From contig JAFGJZ010000180.1 of the NCBI GenBank assembly GCA_016928815.1, forward strand, positions 1 through 50,039: DNA of 50,039 nt, read 5' to 3'. The notes beneath the pieces were generated by a model, which was not told where the DNA came from, made no database searches, and saw nothing but the letters and a program-made list of their open reading frames with translations. Position numbers and translations under genes: made by a program. Below, in pieces: positions 18,219 to 26,851 of the stretch (positions are counted from its first letter, which is position 1; the number at the start of each line of letters is the position of its first letter). The stretch comes from Spirochaetota bacterium. GTDB taxonomy: Bacteria > Spirochaetota > UBA4802 > JAFGJZ01.

Positions 18219-19541
18219 ATGGATAAGTTTTTCAAGCTTTCAGAGAGAGCAACAACTGTAAAAACGGAAATACTCGCAGGAATTGCAACTTTTTTGACCA
18301 TGGCTTACATTATTATTGTAAATCCTCAGATTTTAAGTATCAGCGGAATGTCTTTTTCCGGTGTTCTGTTTGCAACAGTACTGGTTGCTTCGATTTCATC
18401 AATTTTAATGGGATTATGGGCAAATCTGCCGTTTGCTTTAGCTCCGGGAATGGGTATCAACGCATTATTTACTTTTACAATCGTTAAAGGTATGGGAGTT
18501 TCATGGGAGACGGCATTAGGAGCTGTTTTCATTTCAGGACTGGTTTTTATTGTTCTGTCAGTTACAAAAGTCAGAACCATGATAGTTAAGGCTATTCCTG
18601 CAAGTCTTAGATATTCGGTAGCCGCAGGTATAGGTCTGTTCCTGACTTTAATCGGACTTGAAGAAGTAGGTTTTATTATATATTCACCTGCAACTGTCGT
18701 TACTTTCGGAGGAATAACTGTTCATACGGTTGTTTTCCTGATCGGTCTTTTACTGACTGTGATTCTTGTTATGAAAAAAATAAAAGGTGCACTGATTTAC
18801 AGTATCATTGTAACATCAATAATTGCGATTATTGCTTCCAAAATAGGCGTATCTGCAGGCTGGATTGAAAAAGCTATTGTTACAACACCGGATTCTGTTT
18901 TTGCAATGCCGACATTTGATGTTTTTATGAAAATGGATATTCTGTCAGCACTGAGTGTATCTATGATTGCTCCGATATTTTCCCTTCTTTTTACTGATAT
19001 GTTTGATTCAATATCAACTTTTCTGGGAGTGGCACAGGTTGCAAATCTGGTTGATGATGACGGTCAGCCGATAAATGTTGACCGTGCTCTTGAAGTGGAT
19101 GCTGTCGGTACAGCATTGTCCGGTCTTTTCGGAACGTCTTCCGCAACTACATTTATTGAAAGTGCCGCCGGTGTTGAAGAAGGCGGAAGAACAGGATTAA
19201 CCGCTGTTGTTGCCGGATTATGTTTTCTGCCGTTTATGTTTTTAAGTCCGTTACTGTCTTTTGTTCCGGCGGTTGCGACTGCTCCGGTTCTTGTTATCAT
19301 CGGGACTTTCATGATGAAGCCGCTTTCCAAACTTGACTGGAATAATCTTGAAGAGGTTTTCCCGGCTTTTCTTGCACTGATTTTAATTCCTCTTACTTAT
19401 TCGATTACTCAGGGAATAATCTGGGGATTTCTTTTTTATACTCTGATAAAAGTTTTTATCGGAAAATACAGGGAAGTACCTGTTATGCTTTATATCATTG
19501 ATGTTTTTGCCGTAATTTCTTTAATACTTCCGCTGATTTAA
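18219..19541 (+). CDS. AzgA/PbuG-type purine (adenine/guanine/hypoxanthine) permease, NCS2 superfamily
   Basis: The 440-residue, about 12-14-helix transporter begins MDKFFKLSERATTVKTEILA and contains GIATFLTMAYIIIVNPQIL, PFALAPGMGINALF, FTDMFDSISTFLGVA and GTSSATTFIESAAGVEEGGRTG. These are hallmarks of the AzgA-like branch of nucleobase/cation symporter 2 proteins. It should import purine bases with protons across the inner membrane. The start is supported by AGGGAGATAAG-ATG. The leader shows no purine riboswitch that I can find. A terminator follows directly. It sits alone between tmRNA and the methyltransferase gene. Confidence 0.93.
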   Translation: MDKFFKLSERATTVKTEILAGIATFLTMAYIIIVNPQILSISGMSFSGVLFATVLVASISSILMGLWANLPFALAPGMGINALFTFTIVKGMGVSWETALGAVFISGLVFIVLSVTKVRTMIVKAIPASLRYSVAAGIGLFLTLIGLEEVGFIIYSPATVVTFGGITVHTVVFLIGLLLTVILVMKKIKGALIYSIIVTSIIAIIASKIGVSAGWIEKAIVTTPDSVFAMPTFDVFMKMDILSALSVSMIAPIFSLLFTDMFDSISTFLGVAQVANLVDDDGQPINVDRALEVDAVGTALSGLFGTSSATTFIESAAGVEEGGRTGLTAVVAGLCFLPFMFLSPLLSFVPAVATAPVLVIIGTFMMKPLSKLDWNNLEEVFPAFLALILIPLTYSITQGIIWGFLFYTLIKVFIGKYREVPVMLYIIDVFAVISLILPLI

Positions 19542-19547
19542 TTTCTG

Positions 19548-19580
19548 ACCGGATGTCTTTTATTAAGGCATCCGGTTTTA
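19548..19580 (+). terminator. Rho-independent terminator after the purine permease
   Basis: The stem ACCGGATG (19548..19555) pairs with CATCCGGT (19569..19576) and is followed by a T-rich tail. It lies in the 53-base gap before the convergent methyltransferase. Confidence 0.75.
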
Positions 19581-19594
19581 TATTTCCAGCTGTT

Positions 19595-20776
19595 TTAGAT
19601 TACGGAATACATTATACCTTTCAGATATTCCGATTCGGGAAAAGTTGCAAGAACCGGATGATCCTCCGGTTGTGAAAGATAACGCAGAAAAAATACATCC
19701 CTGCCCGCATCAACGGCGGCCCATCTTACGACCTCTTTTAATGTTTCAATATTAACAGCCTGTGAACAGCTGAAAATGAAAATTATTCCATTGTCTGAAG
19801 CCAGTCTCATTGCGGAAAGATTAATTTCCTTGTAGGCTTTCAATGCGTCATTCAGAGAATGTCTAGAAGGTGCGAGTTTAGGCGGATCAAGTATTATTAA
19901 ATCATACTTCCGGTTCTCAGCCTGCAGATTTCTTAATGTCTGAAAAGCATCACCCTGAATGGAAGTCTGTCTTTGAACTGAAAATCCGTTTAGACTCATG
20001 GAGCTTTTAAGTCTGTCAAGCGCCTGAGAAGATGAGTCTATTGAAGTAACATGCATTGCATTGTTTTTTAATGCATTCAGCGTAAACCCGCCGCTATATG
20101 AAAACACATCCAGAACTGTTTTCTCTGAAGCTTCACCGGAGGCGATCCTGCGGTTACTTCTCTGATCCGCATAGAATCCGGTTTTCTGGCCTTGAATTAT
20201 ATCTGCATCATAAATTATTCCGTTCTCCCTGATCTGAATAAAATCAGGTATGGAGCCTCCGGAAATATTTTTTATTTCAGAAATACCTTCTTTTTTCAGA
20301 AAATCGGATGATGTATTTTCAATGAATCCTTCCGAATCCGTTTCGGAAACAAGAGCATCCAGAATTATTTTTTTATATAACTGAGCGGATGCGGTATTGA
20401 ATGAAGCTGAAATGAAGCCGTTATAGAAGTCCGCGATAACTCCGGGAAGAAAGTCGGATTCACTGAAGACGAGTCTGCAGCAGTCTGTTTCCTCAGTTAG
20501 AATTTTTGCTCTTTTGGCGACGGAATTTTTGACCAGCTGCTGAAGGTAATTTTCATCAGGAATAGTTTTTTCCTCCCAGCAGAAAGCTCTGACCGTGATC
20601 TTGCTTCTTGAGTTGTAAAATCCATAGCAGAGAAATTCACCCTGTACTGTAACCGCCCTGATGATTTCACCGTCTGAAATATTTTTATCAGCGGATTTGA
20701 TCGAGCCCGAATAGATCCACGGATGTCTGTTCATTACTGATTTTTTTCTGTTTTCATGTATAACTATACTTTTCAT
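19595..20776 (-). CDS. rlmI: RlmI-like class I rRNA large-subunit methyltransferase (PUA + SAM domain)
   Basis: The 393 residues start with a PUA RNA-binding domain (about 1-75; NRHPWIYSGSI), a middle RNA-recognition region (75-185) and a Rossmann SAM-dependent methyltransferase (about 190-390; DADIIQGQKTGFYADQR, VLDVFSYSGGFTLNA, LIILDPPKLAPS). FSCSQAV near the C-terminus carries the catalytic Cys typical of m5C enzymes such as RlmI, which modifies C1962 of 23S rRNA. RlmI-like proteins are several, so the exact target is inferred. The start has GGTGA 8 bases upstream. It is convergent with the purine permease and divergent from the xylanase. Confidence 0.85.
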   Translation of the reverse strand: MKSIVIHENRKKSVMNRHPWIYSGSIKSADKNISDGEIIRAVTVQGEFLCYGFYNSRSKITVRAFCWEEKTIPDENYLQQLVKNSVAKRAKILTEETDCCRLVFSESDFLPGVIADFYNGFISASFNTASAQLYKKIILDALVSETDSEGFIENTSSDFLKKEGISEIKNISGGSIPDFIQIRENGIIYDADIIQGQKTGFYADQRSNRRIASGEASEKTVLDVFSYSGGFTLNALKNNAMHVTSIDSSSQALDRLKSSMSLNGFSVQRQTSIQGDAFQTLRNLQAENRKYDLIILDPPKLAPSRHSLNDALKAYKEINLSAMRLASDNGIIFIFSCSQAVNIETLKEVVRWAAVDAGRDVFFLRYLSQPEDHPVLATFPESEYLKGIMYSVI

Positions 20777-20954
20777 TTACTTTTCACCTGATTCTGATCT
20801 TTTAAATAATTGGTTATTTTGCAACAAGAATTTCTAATGCCGGTTCGTGGTCCGGTCTGTTGTCAGTCTGAATACTGTAGAAAATTACTCTTGACTCATT
20901 TTAATTCGGATATTTAGTTTTAACAAAAAAGAAATAAAAGAAGAGGGAAGTTAC

Positions 20955-22619
20955 ATGAAAAAAATATTTTTAATTTTTGCTGTGTTATGCATCTCACTGA
21001 TTGCTTTTTCATGCAATAAAAATGAACTGAAGCCTCTGCATTCGGCTTTTAAAAAAGATTTTCTTGTCGGAGCTGCTGTAGAGCCTGAACAGCTGTTAGG
21101 TGCTGAAGGTGAACTGCTGAGCAGACATTTTAACAGTATTACGGCTGAAAATGTCATGAAGCAGCTTTCGCTTCAGCCGAAGGAAGGAAAGTTTAATTTT
21201 AATGAAGCGGATAAACTGGTCGCATTTGCGGAAAAGCATAAACTCAAGGTCAGAGGTCATTGTCTCGTCTGGCATCATCCGTCACAGATGGCAGACTGGA
21301 TGTTCGAGGATGAAAACGGAAACCCGGCAGGCCGAGAGCTAATGCTTAAGCGTCTCCGTAATCACATTAAAACAGTAGTGGAAAGATATAAAGGCAAAGT
21401 ATATGCATGGGATGTCGTTAATGAGGCTATTGATACATCCACTGCTGATCAGTTAAGGCATACTGAATTTTATAAACTTATAGGTCCTGATTACATTGAA
21501 AAAGCTTTTGAATATGCACATGAAGCCGATCCCGATGTAAAACTGTTTATTAATGAATATGATACTTTTGATCCTGAAAAAAATAAGGCATATTTCAAAC
21601 TTATAAAAAGTCTTATCGACAAGGGAATTCCAATCTCAGGTATAGGCCTGCAGATGCACGTGAAGATGACGAATCCGTCTGCAGCAATGATTGAACAGGC
21701 AATTAATAATCTGTCAGTTTTCGGACTTGATCTTCACATAACAGAACTTGATATGTCATTTTATGACAGTGAATTCGGCAGCTTTGATCAGCCTTCTGAG
21801 CAGCAGCTTGTTTATCAGGCTTACCGGTATAAGCAGATTATGGATATTTTTAAAAAGCATAATGATTCAATTAAAAGTGTTACCTTCTGGGGCTTTCATG
21901 ACGGACACACATGGCTGACATCATATCCGGTAATTCGCAATGACTGGCCGCTCATTTTTACTGCGGATTTTAAACCGAAATGGGTTTACTATGCTCTTAC
22001 TAATCCGGCAAAACTTCCTGAATACCAGGATCTTCCGAAAAAAAAAGCTGCTGAATATGAAGCTCATAAAGGCACACCGAAGATTGACGGTAAAATCGAT
22101 AAAATTTGGGAAAAAGCTGATTCTGCCGAAACATCAATTTTTATTACTCCATACAGGGGAGCGATGGCCGTTGTAAGAACATTGTGGGATGAAAACCGTT
22201 TATATATTCTGGCTGAAGTTAAGGACAGACTTCTTAGCAGTAAAGCATCGGAACCGTATATGCAGGACTCTTTCGAATTTTTTATTGATGAAAATAACGC
22301 TAAAGCCGGAGGTTATCAGTCCGATGATTTCCAGTTCAGAATTAACTACAAAAACAGTGTCACGGCAGGTGGAGGAAATGCACAGCCGGAGATGATAGAA
22401 AGCAGGACGGTTAAAACTGCCGGAGGATATCTGATTGAAGCGGCTTTCGCTTTTCAGTCTATTAAGGGGGCACCTGGAACAGAGATCGGATATGAACTTC
22501 AGATTAATGATGATGCCGAAGGTGATGGAATAAGAAAATCTGTCGCAAAGTGGAATGATCAGACAAACGAATCATATAGAAATACTGAGGGTTGGGGAAT
22601 TCTTGTAATGAAAGAATAA
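20955..22619 (+). CDS. Lipoprotein GH10 endo-beta-1,4-xylanase with C-terminal CBM9-like module
   Basis: The 554-residue protein has a lipoprotein signal (SLIAFSC, Cys20). The GH10 barrel spans about 30-350, with acid/base Glu157 in WDVVNEA, nucleophile Glu264 in HITELDM, and GHCLVWH and the late ITFWG-like SVTFWGF. Residues about 365-554 form a carbohydrate-binding module of the CBM9/DOMON-like type (TPKIDGKIDKIWEKA, DSFEFFIDENN, GYELQINDDA). As a lipoprotein it should be anchored at the cell envelope and cleave xylan there. The start is supported by GAGGGAAG. A long terminator follows. No other xylan gene is adjacent. Confidence 0.93.
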   Translation: MKKIFLIFAVLCISLIAFSCNKNELKPLHSAFKKDFLVGAAVEPEQLLGAEGELLSRHFNSITAENVMKQLSLQPKEGKFNFNEADKLVAFAEKHKLKVRGHCLVWHHPSQMADWMFEDENGNPAGRELMLKRLRNHIKTVVERYKGKVYAWDVVNEAIDTSTADQLRHTEFYKLIGPDYIEKAFEYAHEADPDVKLFINEYDTFDPEKNKAYFKLIKSLIDKGIPISGIGLQMHVKMTNPSAAMIEQAINNLSVFGLDLHITELDMSFYDSEFGSFDQPSEQQLVYQAYRYKQIMDIFKKHNDSIKSVTFWGFHDGHTWLTSYPVIRNDWPLIFTADFKPKWVYYALTNPAKLPEYQDLPKKKAAEYEAHKGTPKIDGKIDKIWEKADSAETSIFITPYRGAMAVVRTLWDENRLYILAEVKDRLLSSKASEPYMQDSFEFFIDENNAKAGGYQSDDFQFRINYKNSVTAGGGNAQPEMIESRTVKTAGGYLIEAAFAFQSIKGAPGTEIGYELQINDDAEGDGIRKSVAKWNDQTNESYRNTEGWGILVMKE

Positions 22620-22649
22620 ACTTCTGTTCTACGAAAACTATTTTACTCT

Positions 22650-22693
22650 AATAATCCGTTTTTCTGTAAATGTGAAACGGATTATTTTTTTTT
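22650..22693 (+). terminator. Rho-independent terminator after the xylanase
   Basis: A 12-bp perfect stem, AATAATCCGTTT (22650..22661) with AAACGGATTATT (22675..22686), is followed by a run of T. Confidence 0.9.
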
Positions 22694-22756
22694 GAAGTGC
22701 TTTATTGTGAAAATTATATCCAGTATACTATATAAGGCGTTCGGCAGGCATTGGAT

Positions 22757-22786
22757 GAAAAGGAGAGTACAAATAGTGTACTCTCC
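22757..22786 (-). terminator. Terminator after the 5'-nucleotidase
   Basis: On the minus strand GGAGAGTAC and GTACTCTCC (22762..22770 and 22778..22786) form a 9-bp stem with a 7-base loop, followed by TTTTC. It lies 22 bases past the stop codon. Confidence 0.65.
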
Positions 22787-22807
22787 GAAGTAAAAAAACA
22801 CAGAAAA

Positions 22808-24352
22808 CTATTTGTTAATTACGGTAATTCTACCGTCAACTTTTGCAATTTTTTCAGTAACGGTACCGTTTGAATCAATGTACTCAATAAGTATTTCATC
22901 AAGTCCGCCGTAAAGTTTATATTCTTTAGCCGGTTTAAACATTGCATAACCGTCACCCCCGGCTGCCATGAAATCATTGGTTGCGAGTTTATAAAGTTTT
23001 TTATCATCTGCCGGTTTCCCTCCGATCATCAGATCAACTACGCGTTTTCCGGCAGCAGCTTTTGCATCAAGTTTGAAAGTAATTCCCGCAACATGAGGAA
23101 ATTTTCCTGCAGTATTCGGATAATCGGCAACTCCAAATTCAAGAGCTTCACGGATATCTTTGCCGGAAATTTCTTTTACAACAATCGTATTCCCGAAAGG
23201 CAGGACCGTTATTATGTTCCCTTTTGTGATTTTTCCTTTTGCAACTGAAGCCCGTATTCCGCCTCCGTTTGTAATTACGCAGTCGGCACCGGTTTTCCAT
23301 AATATCGAATTCGTAATAAGATTACCGAGATTTGTTTCGCCGGCGCGGACATTATTTTTTTCTCCATTCAGTTCGATATCAGATTTTCCGATTACAGCAT
23401 CTGTAATTTTTTTATTCTGGTTTTCCACATTCTTAATGAACGCAAGAACTGCTGAATCCTCAGGTGCTTTTGCAGCATCTTCCTTTGTGAAATATGACGC
23501 TTTAACGCTGCTGACTTTTCCTTGACTGACATCAAGATCGACGATGCCGAGAGCTTTATCATATTCCATTGCTGAAACAATCATTGTACTGCCGGATTTC
23601 ATACCTGATGGAAGACTGCTGTGACTGTGTCCGTCGACAATGAGGTCAATACCCGGAACATTTTCAGCTACATATGTGGACCGCCAGTTTTCAGGAGTAG
23701 ATTCATCTATTCCAAGATGTACGAGCGCGATTATTACGGAACATCCTTTGCTTTGCAGTTCTGACACCATTATTCTGGCTTCATCAGCAGGATCTTTAAT
23801 CGTTAAACCTGTTACATTTTTTGGATGGGCTTTGACATATGATTCCGGTGTTGTAAGCCCGAATATGCCGACTTTAACGCCCTGAATTTCCTTTATGATA
23901 TAAGGTTTTGAAAATCGTTTCTTGCCTGAATAAATGTTTGCGGAAATGAACGGAACTTTCGTTTTTTTTATAAGTTTCAGAAGCTGATTTTTTCCGTAAT
24001 CAAATTCATGGTTGCCTATGGTTATCGCATCGTAACCCATGAGATCGAGAAGACCGATAATTTTTTCACCTTTGCTTATTGTACCAATCGGCATGCCGTG
24101 AACAAAATCTCCGGCATCAAGAAGAAGTACGGGGTCTTTCCCTTTTCTGAGTTCGTTGATCTTTGCGGCAAGTTTCGGAAACCCCATTCCGTCATATGTT
24201 CCTTCCATAAGACGAAGATGAGTGTCATTAGTGTGAAGGACTTTCAGTGTAAAAGAATTATTTGTCTGGGCAGCAGCCTGAAATGCGGTAAGCAGTGAAG
24301 CGGAAATCAGAACGGCTGCTGAAAACAGAAACAGTTTTTTTAGAAATTTCAT
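22808..24352 (-). CDS. Periplasmic 5'-nucleotidase/2',3'-cyclic phosphodiesterase (UshA family)
   Basis: The 514 residues have a signal peptide (1-29, ending AAAQ). A metallophosphatase domain (about 35-260) carries all five metal motifs: LHTNDTH, LLDAGDFVHG, TIGNHEFDYG, ALVHLGID and VDGHSHS. A 5'-nucleotidase C-terminal domain (about 320-480) has NLGNLITNSI, ITNGGGIRA and ATNDFMAAGGDGY. It should dephosphorylate external nucleotides to nucleosides for uptake. The start has GGAGG 5 bases before ATG, and TTGATT-N18-TATTAA upstream is a possible promoter. The signal peptide and neighbours suggest a periplasmic salvage role that would complement the nearby purine permease. Confidence 0.93.
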   Translation of the reverse strand: MKFLKKLFLFSAAVLISASLLTAFQAAAQTNNSFTLKVLHTNDTHLRLMEGTYDGMGFPKLAAKINELRKGKDPVLLLDAGDFVHGMPIGTISKGEKIIGLLDLMGYDAITIGNHEFDYGKNQLLKLIKKTKVPFISANIYSGKKRFSKPYIIKEIQGVKVGIFGLTTPESYVKAHPKNVTGLTIKDPADEARIMVSELQSKGCSVIIALVHLGIDESTPENWRSTYVAENVPGIDLIVDGHSHSSLPSGMKSGSTMIVSAMEYDKALGIVDLDVSQGKVSSVKASYFTKEDAAKAPEDSAVLAFIKNVENQNKKITDAVIGKSDIELNGEKNNVRAGETNLGNLITNSILWKTGADCVITNGGGIRASVAKGKITKGNIITVLPFGNTIVVKEISGKDIREALEFGVADYPNTAGKFPHVAGITFKLDAKAAAGKRVVDLMIGGKPADDKKLYKLATNDFMAAGGDGYAMFKPAKEYKLYGGLDEILIEYIDSNGTVTEKIAKVDGRITVINK

Positions 24353-24379
24353 ATTTCCTCCGGGTATTTTTTGTACATC

Positions 24380-24409
24380 TTAATATAAATACATTTACCC
24401 AGAAATCAA
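24380..24409 (-). promoter_or_regulatory. Candidate promoter of the 5'-nucleotidase
   Basis: On the minus strand TTGATT (24409..24404), 18 bases, then TATTAA (24385..24380), 28 bases before the ATG. Confidence 0.4.
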
Positions 24410-24425
24410 GAATTAATTTGTAATC

Positions 24426-24740
24426 TCATTTTTTAAGATATGTTCCTTTCCATCCTAAATTTTCAGTTATAATTTCATTTTTGGAAATTATTGAAAAAAC
24501 TATAGTCTGTCCGGTTTTACTGATTATTGCTACATCATCCTTGATTACATAATTTCCTGATTTTACGGTTTTAAGAAGATTATTTTTAATTTCACATCTG
24601 CCGTCTTTCATAAATTCAACATATTCCACCATGGAAAATGAACCTTCTTCAGGATAGAAACGCCCTTCAAGTTCCTTTATTCCGAAGCATGATGAAAGCA
24701 GCATGAGCATCAGTACTGAAAATGCAATTTTAAGTTTCAT
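24426..24740 (-). CDS. Small lipoprotein of unknown function
   Basis: A 104-residue protein with a lipoprotein signal: LMLMLLSSC, Cys18. The remainder is a compact all-beta domain with repeated strand-turn pattern (FSMVEYVEFMKDGRCEI, GNYVIKDDVAIISKTG), reminiscent of lipocalin/META-like small domains in envelope lipoproteins. I recognise no family. GGAGG lies 5 bases upstream of the start. The gap to the 5'-nucleotidase downstream on the same strand (73 bases) contains that gene's own promoter candidate. Confidence 0.75.
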   Translation of the reverse strand: MKLKIAFSVLMLMLLSSCFGIKELEGRFYPEEGSFSMVEYVEFMKDGRCEIKNNLLKTVKSGNYVIKDDVAIISKTGQTIVFSIISKNEIITENLGWKGTYLKK

Positions 24741-24813
24741 GTAATCCTCCCTGTTTCGGAAAATTGAAGATAAAATTTAATTATTGTCAATAAATTAACT
24801 GATAATAAATTGC

Positions 24814-24843
24814 TTGAAAATATCTCCGGAATAACCCTATTAT
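24814..24843 (+). promoter_or_regulatory. Candidate promoter of the BAX-inhibitor-1 gene
   Basis: TTGAAA (24814..24819), an 18-base spacer and TATTAT (24838..24843), about 30 bases upstream of the ATG at 24873. Confidence 0.45.
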
Positions 24844-24872
24844 CCGTTATTATTAGTTTATACGGAGGAATT

Positions 24873-25568
24873 ATGATTAATACAACAACCATGAGTCCGG
24901 CTGCAGTAGAAGCCGAGCAGCAGAGATTTATTACCAAAGTTTACGGATGGATGAGTTTTGCGCTGGCGGTGACAGGACTTGTTGCGTTTTATGTTGCTTC
25001 TCAGCCGGAACTTGTGAACAGTATTATAAAATCAAATGTCTTTTACGGGCTTCTCATTGGAGAGCTGCTGCTGGTAGGAATTCTTTCAGGCTGGATTAAT
25101 AAGGTGTCGGCAAAAACAGCGATTCTTATTTTTATTCTGTATTCAGTATTAAACGGACTTACATTCTCCGTGATATTTATGTTTTTTGAATTTTCTTCGA
25201 TAGCACAGACATTTTTCATAACAGGCGGTACTTTTGCAGTCATGAGTATAATCGGCTATACAACAAAAAAAGATCTGACAAAAGCAGGCGGTCTTCTTGG
25301 CATGGCGCTGATAGGACTTATAATTGCTTCGGTTGTCAACTTTTTCATGAAGAATCCTATGATGTACTGGATTATTACATATGCGGGAATTTTAATTTTT
25401 ATCGGATTAACCGCTTATGATACGCAGAAAATTAAAAATATGAACATAATCGGAAATGAGGGGACTGATGAAGATACAAAGGAAGCCGTCAGCGGCGCAT
25501 TGACCCTTTACCTTGACTTTATTAATCTGTTTCTTCTGTTTTTAAGAATTTTCGGACGAAGGAAATAA
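24873..25568 (+). CDS. BAX inhibitor-1 (YccA/UPF0005) family membrane protein
   Basis: The 231-residue protein has seven membrane segments and the family features: an acidic C-terminal area with LTAYDTQKIKN and the final LYLDFINLFLLFLRIFGRRK. The start is set at ATG 24873, which has GGAGG four bases upstream. An earlier in-frame Met (24810) lies upstream of the promoter and is not used. Bacterial members behave as pH-sensitive calcium-leak channels (YetJ of Bacillus), while YccA of E. coli modulates FtsH. Which role applies here is unknown. A bidirectional terminator follows. Confidence 0.92.
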   Translation: MINTTTMSPAAVEAEQQRFITKVYGWMSFALAVTGLVAFYVASQPELVNSIIKSNVFYGLLIGELLLVGILSGWINKVSAKTAILIFILYSVLNGLTFSVIFMFFEFSSIAQTFFITGGTFAVMSIIGYTTKKDLTKAGGLLGMALIGLIIASVVNFFMKNPMMYWIITYAGILIFIGLTAYDTQKIKNMNIIGNEGTDEDTKEAVSGALTLYLDFINLFLLFLRIFGRRK

Positions 25569-25582
25569 AAAAACGTAAAAAT

Positions 25583-25612
25583 AAAAAGCGGAGAAACTGT
25601 TCTCCGCTTTTT
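25583..25612. terminator. Bidirectional Rho-independent terminator
   Basis: A 13-bp perfect stem (AAAAAGCGGAGAA with its complement) has a 4-base loop, ACTG. It lies in the 46-base gap between convergent genes. Confidence 0.95.
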
Positions 25613-25614
25613 AA

Positions 25615-26211
25615 TCAGCCTTTGTATTCAAAATGAACAAGATCTATCAGAAACACCGCGCCGAGCGCAATATATTTTTTTTCACTGCTCCATGCCACCG
25701 GAAATTCCGCACCGAAATTATCTGCCGTTGTAAATATCTCTTTCATCGCGCCGCTCCATTTTTTCGTGACTTTCCCGACCTCACGGCTGTTTTCCATTAT
25801 ATGGAAAGTCCAGGGTTTTAATATCGGACCGAAAAGCTGAAAGATTTCATGACCGGATGAATCGAAAACAGAGTACAGTCTGCGGAAAAAAGTGAACCGC
25901 TTTTTGATTGTTCCTATCAGTTTTTTTTCAGTATCAAGAATAGAAACTTCCGGAAAAATCCATCTGAATGGTTTTTTTATCTGAAGAACAGTATTTTTAT
26001 CTTTGTCAGTAATCTGCATCGTAAGAGGTCTTGCGCTTTGAAGAAACTGCCGGATTAACCAGTTGCCCTTGTCCTCAAAAGCGTAAAAAAGTTCGTTTCC
26101 AGCGGAATCAAATATTTTATATCTGTTTTTCGTTTCGAAACCTGTAAGAATTTCTCCCCATTCTTTCTGCTGCTGTACAATAAATTTATCTATATGCTCA
26201 AGACCTGTCAT
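25615..26211 (-). CDS. Scramblase/LURP-one-like beta-barrel protein
   Basis: The 198-residue soluble protein has regularly repeated strands of the type seen in phospholipid-scramblase/Tubby-C (LOR) proteins: NRYKIFDSAGNELFYAFEDKG, SILDTEKKLIGTIKKRF, YSVFDSSGHEIFQLFGP. The repeat of 'D-x-x-G-x-E-L/I-F' after each strand marks the family. Function in bacteria is not established. The ATG is preceded by GGAG at 7 bases. It shares a terminator with the BAX-inhibitor gene and is not obviously tied to the downstream receiver protein. Confidence 0.7.
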   Translation of the reverse strand: MTGLEHIDKFIVQQQKEWGEILTGFETKNRYKIFDSAGNELFYAFEDKGNWLIRQFLQSARPLTMQITDKDKNTVLQIKKPFRWIFPEVSILDTEKKLIGTIKKRFTFFRRLYSVFDSSGHEIFQLFGPILKPWTFHIMENSREVGKVTKKWSGAMKEIFTTADNFGAEFPVAWSSEKKYIALGAVFLIDLVHFEYKG

Positions 26212-26301
26212 GTAATCACTCCTTTTGTAATTTGACGCGAGTATAACATTATATTCATATTTTTCAAATAAAATTTTGTTTTCATTCAGGAGTATATTTC
26301 A

Positions 26302-26664
26302 TTAATCTGTCAGAAGTTTCCTGATCCATGTATTAAAATCGGCAAGTGAAACGGGTTTTTTAAGATACCCGTCAAACCCCTGTTTCAGAAAAATATTTTC
26401 GTCTGAAACCGCACTGCATGCGGTAATAACGGCTACTTTTATCTGAGGGCAGCATTCCTTGATTTTTTTCATGGAAGTAGTTCCATCCATCACGGGAAGC
26501 TGATAATCCATTAATACAAGATCCGGTTTCAACCCCAGGGCTTTTTCATATCCGTCTATACCGTTAAAGGCTGAATACACCCTGTATCCGGACAATACAA
26601 GCGCTTCTGAAAGAAAATTTAAAATATCTGTATTGTCTTCTACAATAAGAATTGATTCATTCAT
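26302..26664 (-). CDS. Single-domain response regulator (CheY-like receiver)
   Basis: The 120 residues are just a receiver domain: acidic pair Glu9-Asp10 (ILIVEDN), phospho-acceptor Asp53 (LVLMDYQLPVMDG), Thr/Ala switch (AVITACSA) and Lys-Pro (YLKKPVS). No output domain or adjacent kinase exists, so it must act with a remote histidine kinase. It diverges from the ccm operon, but nothing connects it with cytochrome assembly. Confidence 0.9.
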   Translation of the reverse strand: MNESILIVEDNTDILNFLSEALVLSGYRVYSAFNGIDGYEKALGLKPDLVLMDYQLPVMDGTTSMKKIKECCPQIKVAVITACSAVSDENIFLKQGFDGYLKKPVSLADFNTWIRKLLTD

Positions 26665-26770
26665 TTGGCTTCCCGGCTTAATTTATTGATTTGAAATTCT
26701 AATTCCGCATATCTGAAAGAATATCTCATAGTATGCAGTTATTCAAAAATTTTTTGAGTTTGTTCATATA

Positions 26771-26799
26771 TTGATAAAATTGCTTATAAAAGATATATT
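26771..26799 (+). promoter_or_regulatory. Promoter of the ccm operon
   Basis: TTGATA (26771..26776), a 17-base spacer and TATATT (26794..26799). Transcription would start near 26806, about 46 bases before the TTG start codon of ccmF. It also rules out a longer CcmF reading that would begin on the -35 element. Confidence 0.6.
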
Positions 26800-26851
26800 A
26801 ATTGAAAAAAAAAGCATACTATTGCATTGTTGCCTCATAGCGGAGGAAATT

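Noticed and set aside
24810..24872. Extra 21 residues at the N-terminus of the BAX-inhibitor protein
   Set aside because: They overlap the promoter. GGAGG directly before ATG 24873 gives the family start.
26771..26851. Extra 27 residues at the N-terminus of CcmF
   Set aside because: This stretch begins with a TTG that is the -35 element of a good promoter. GGAGG followed by TTG at 26852 fits the family N-terminus better.
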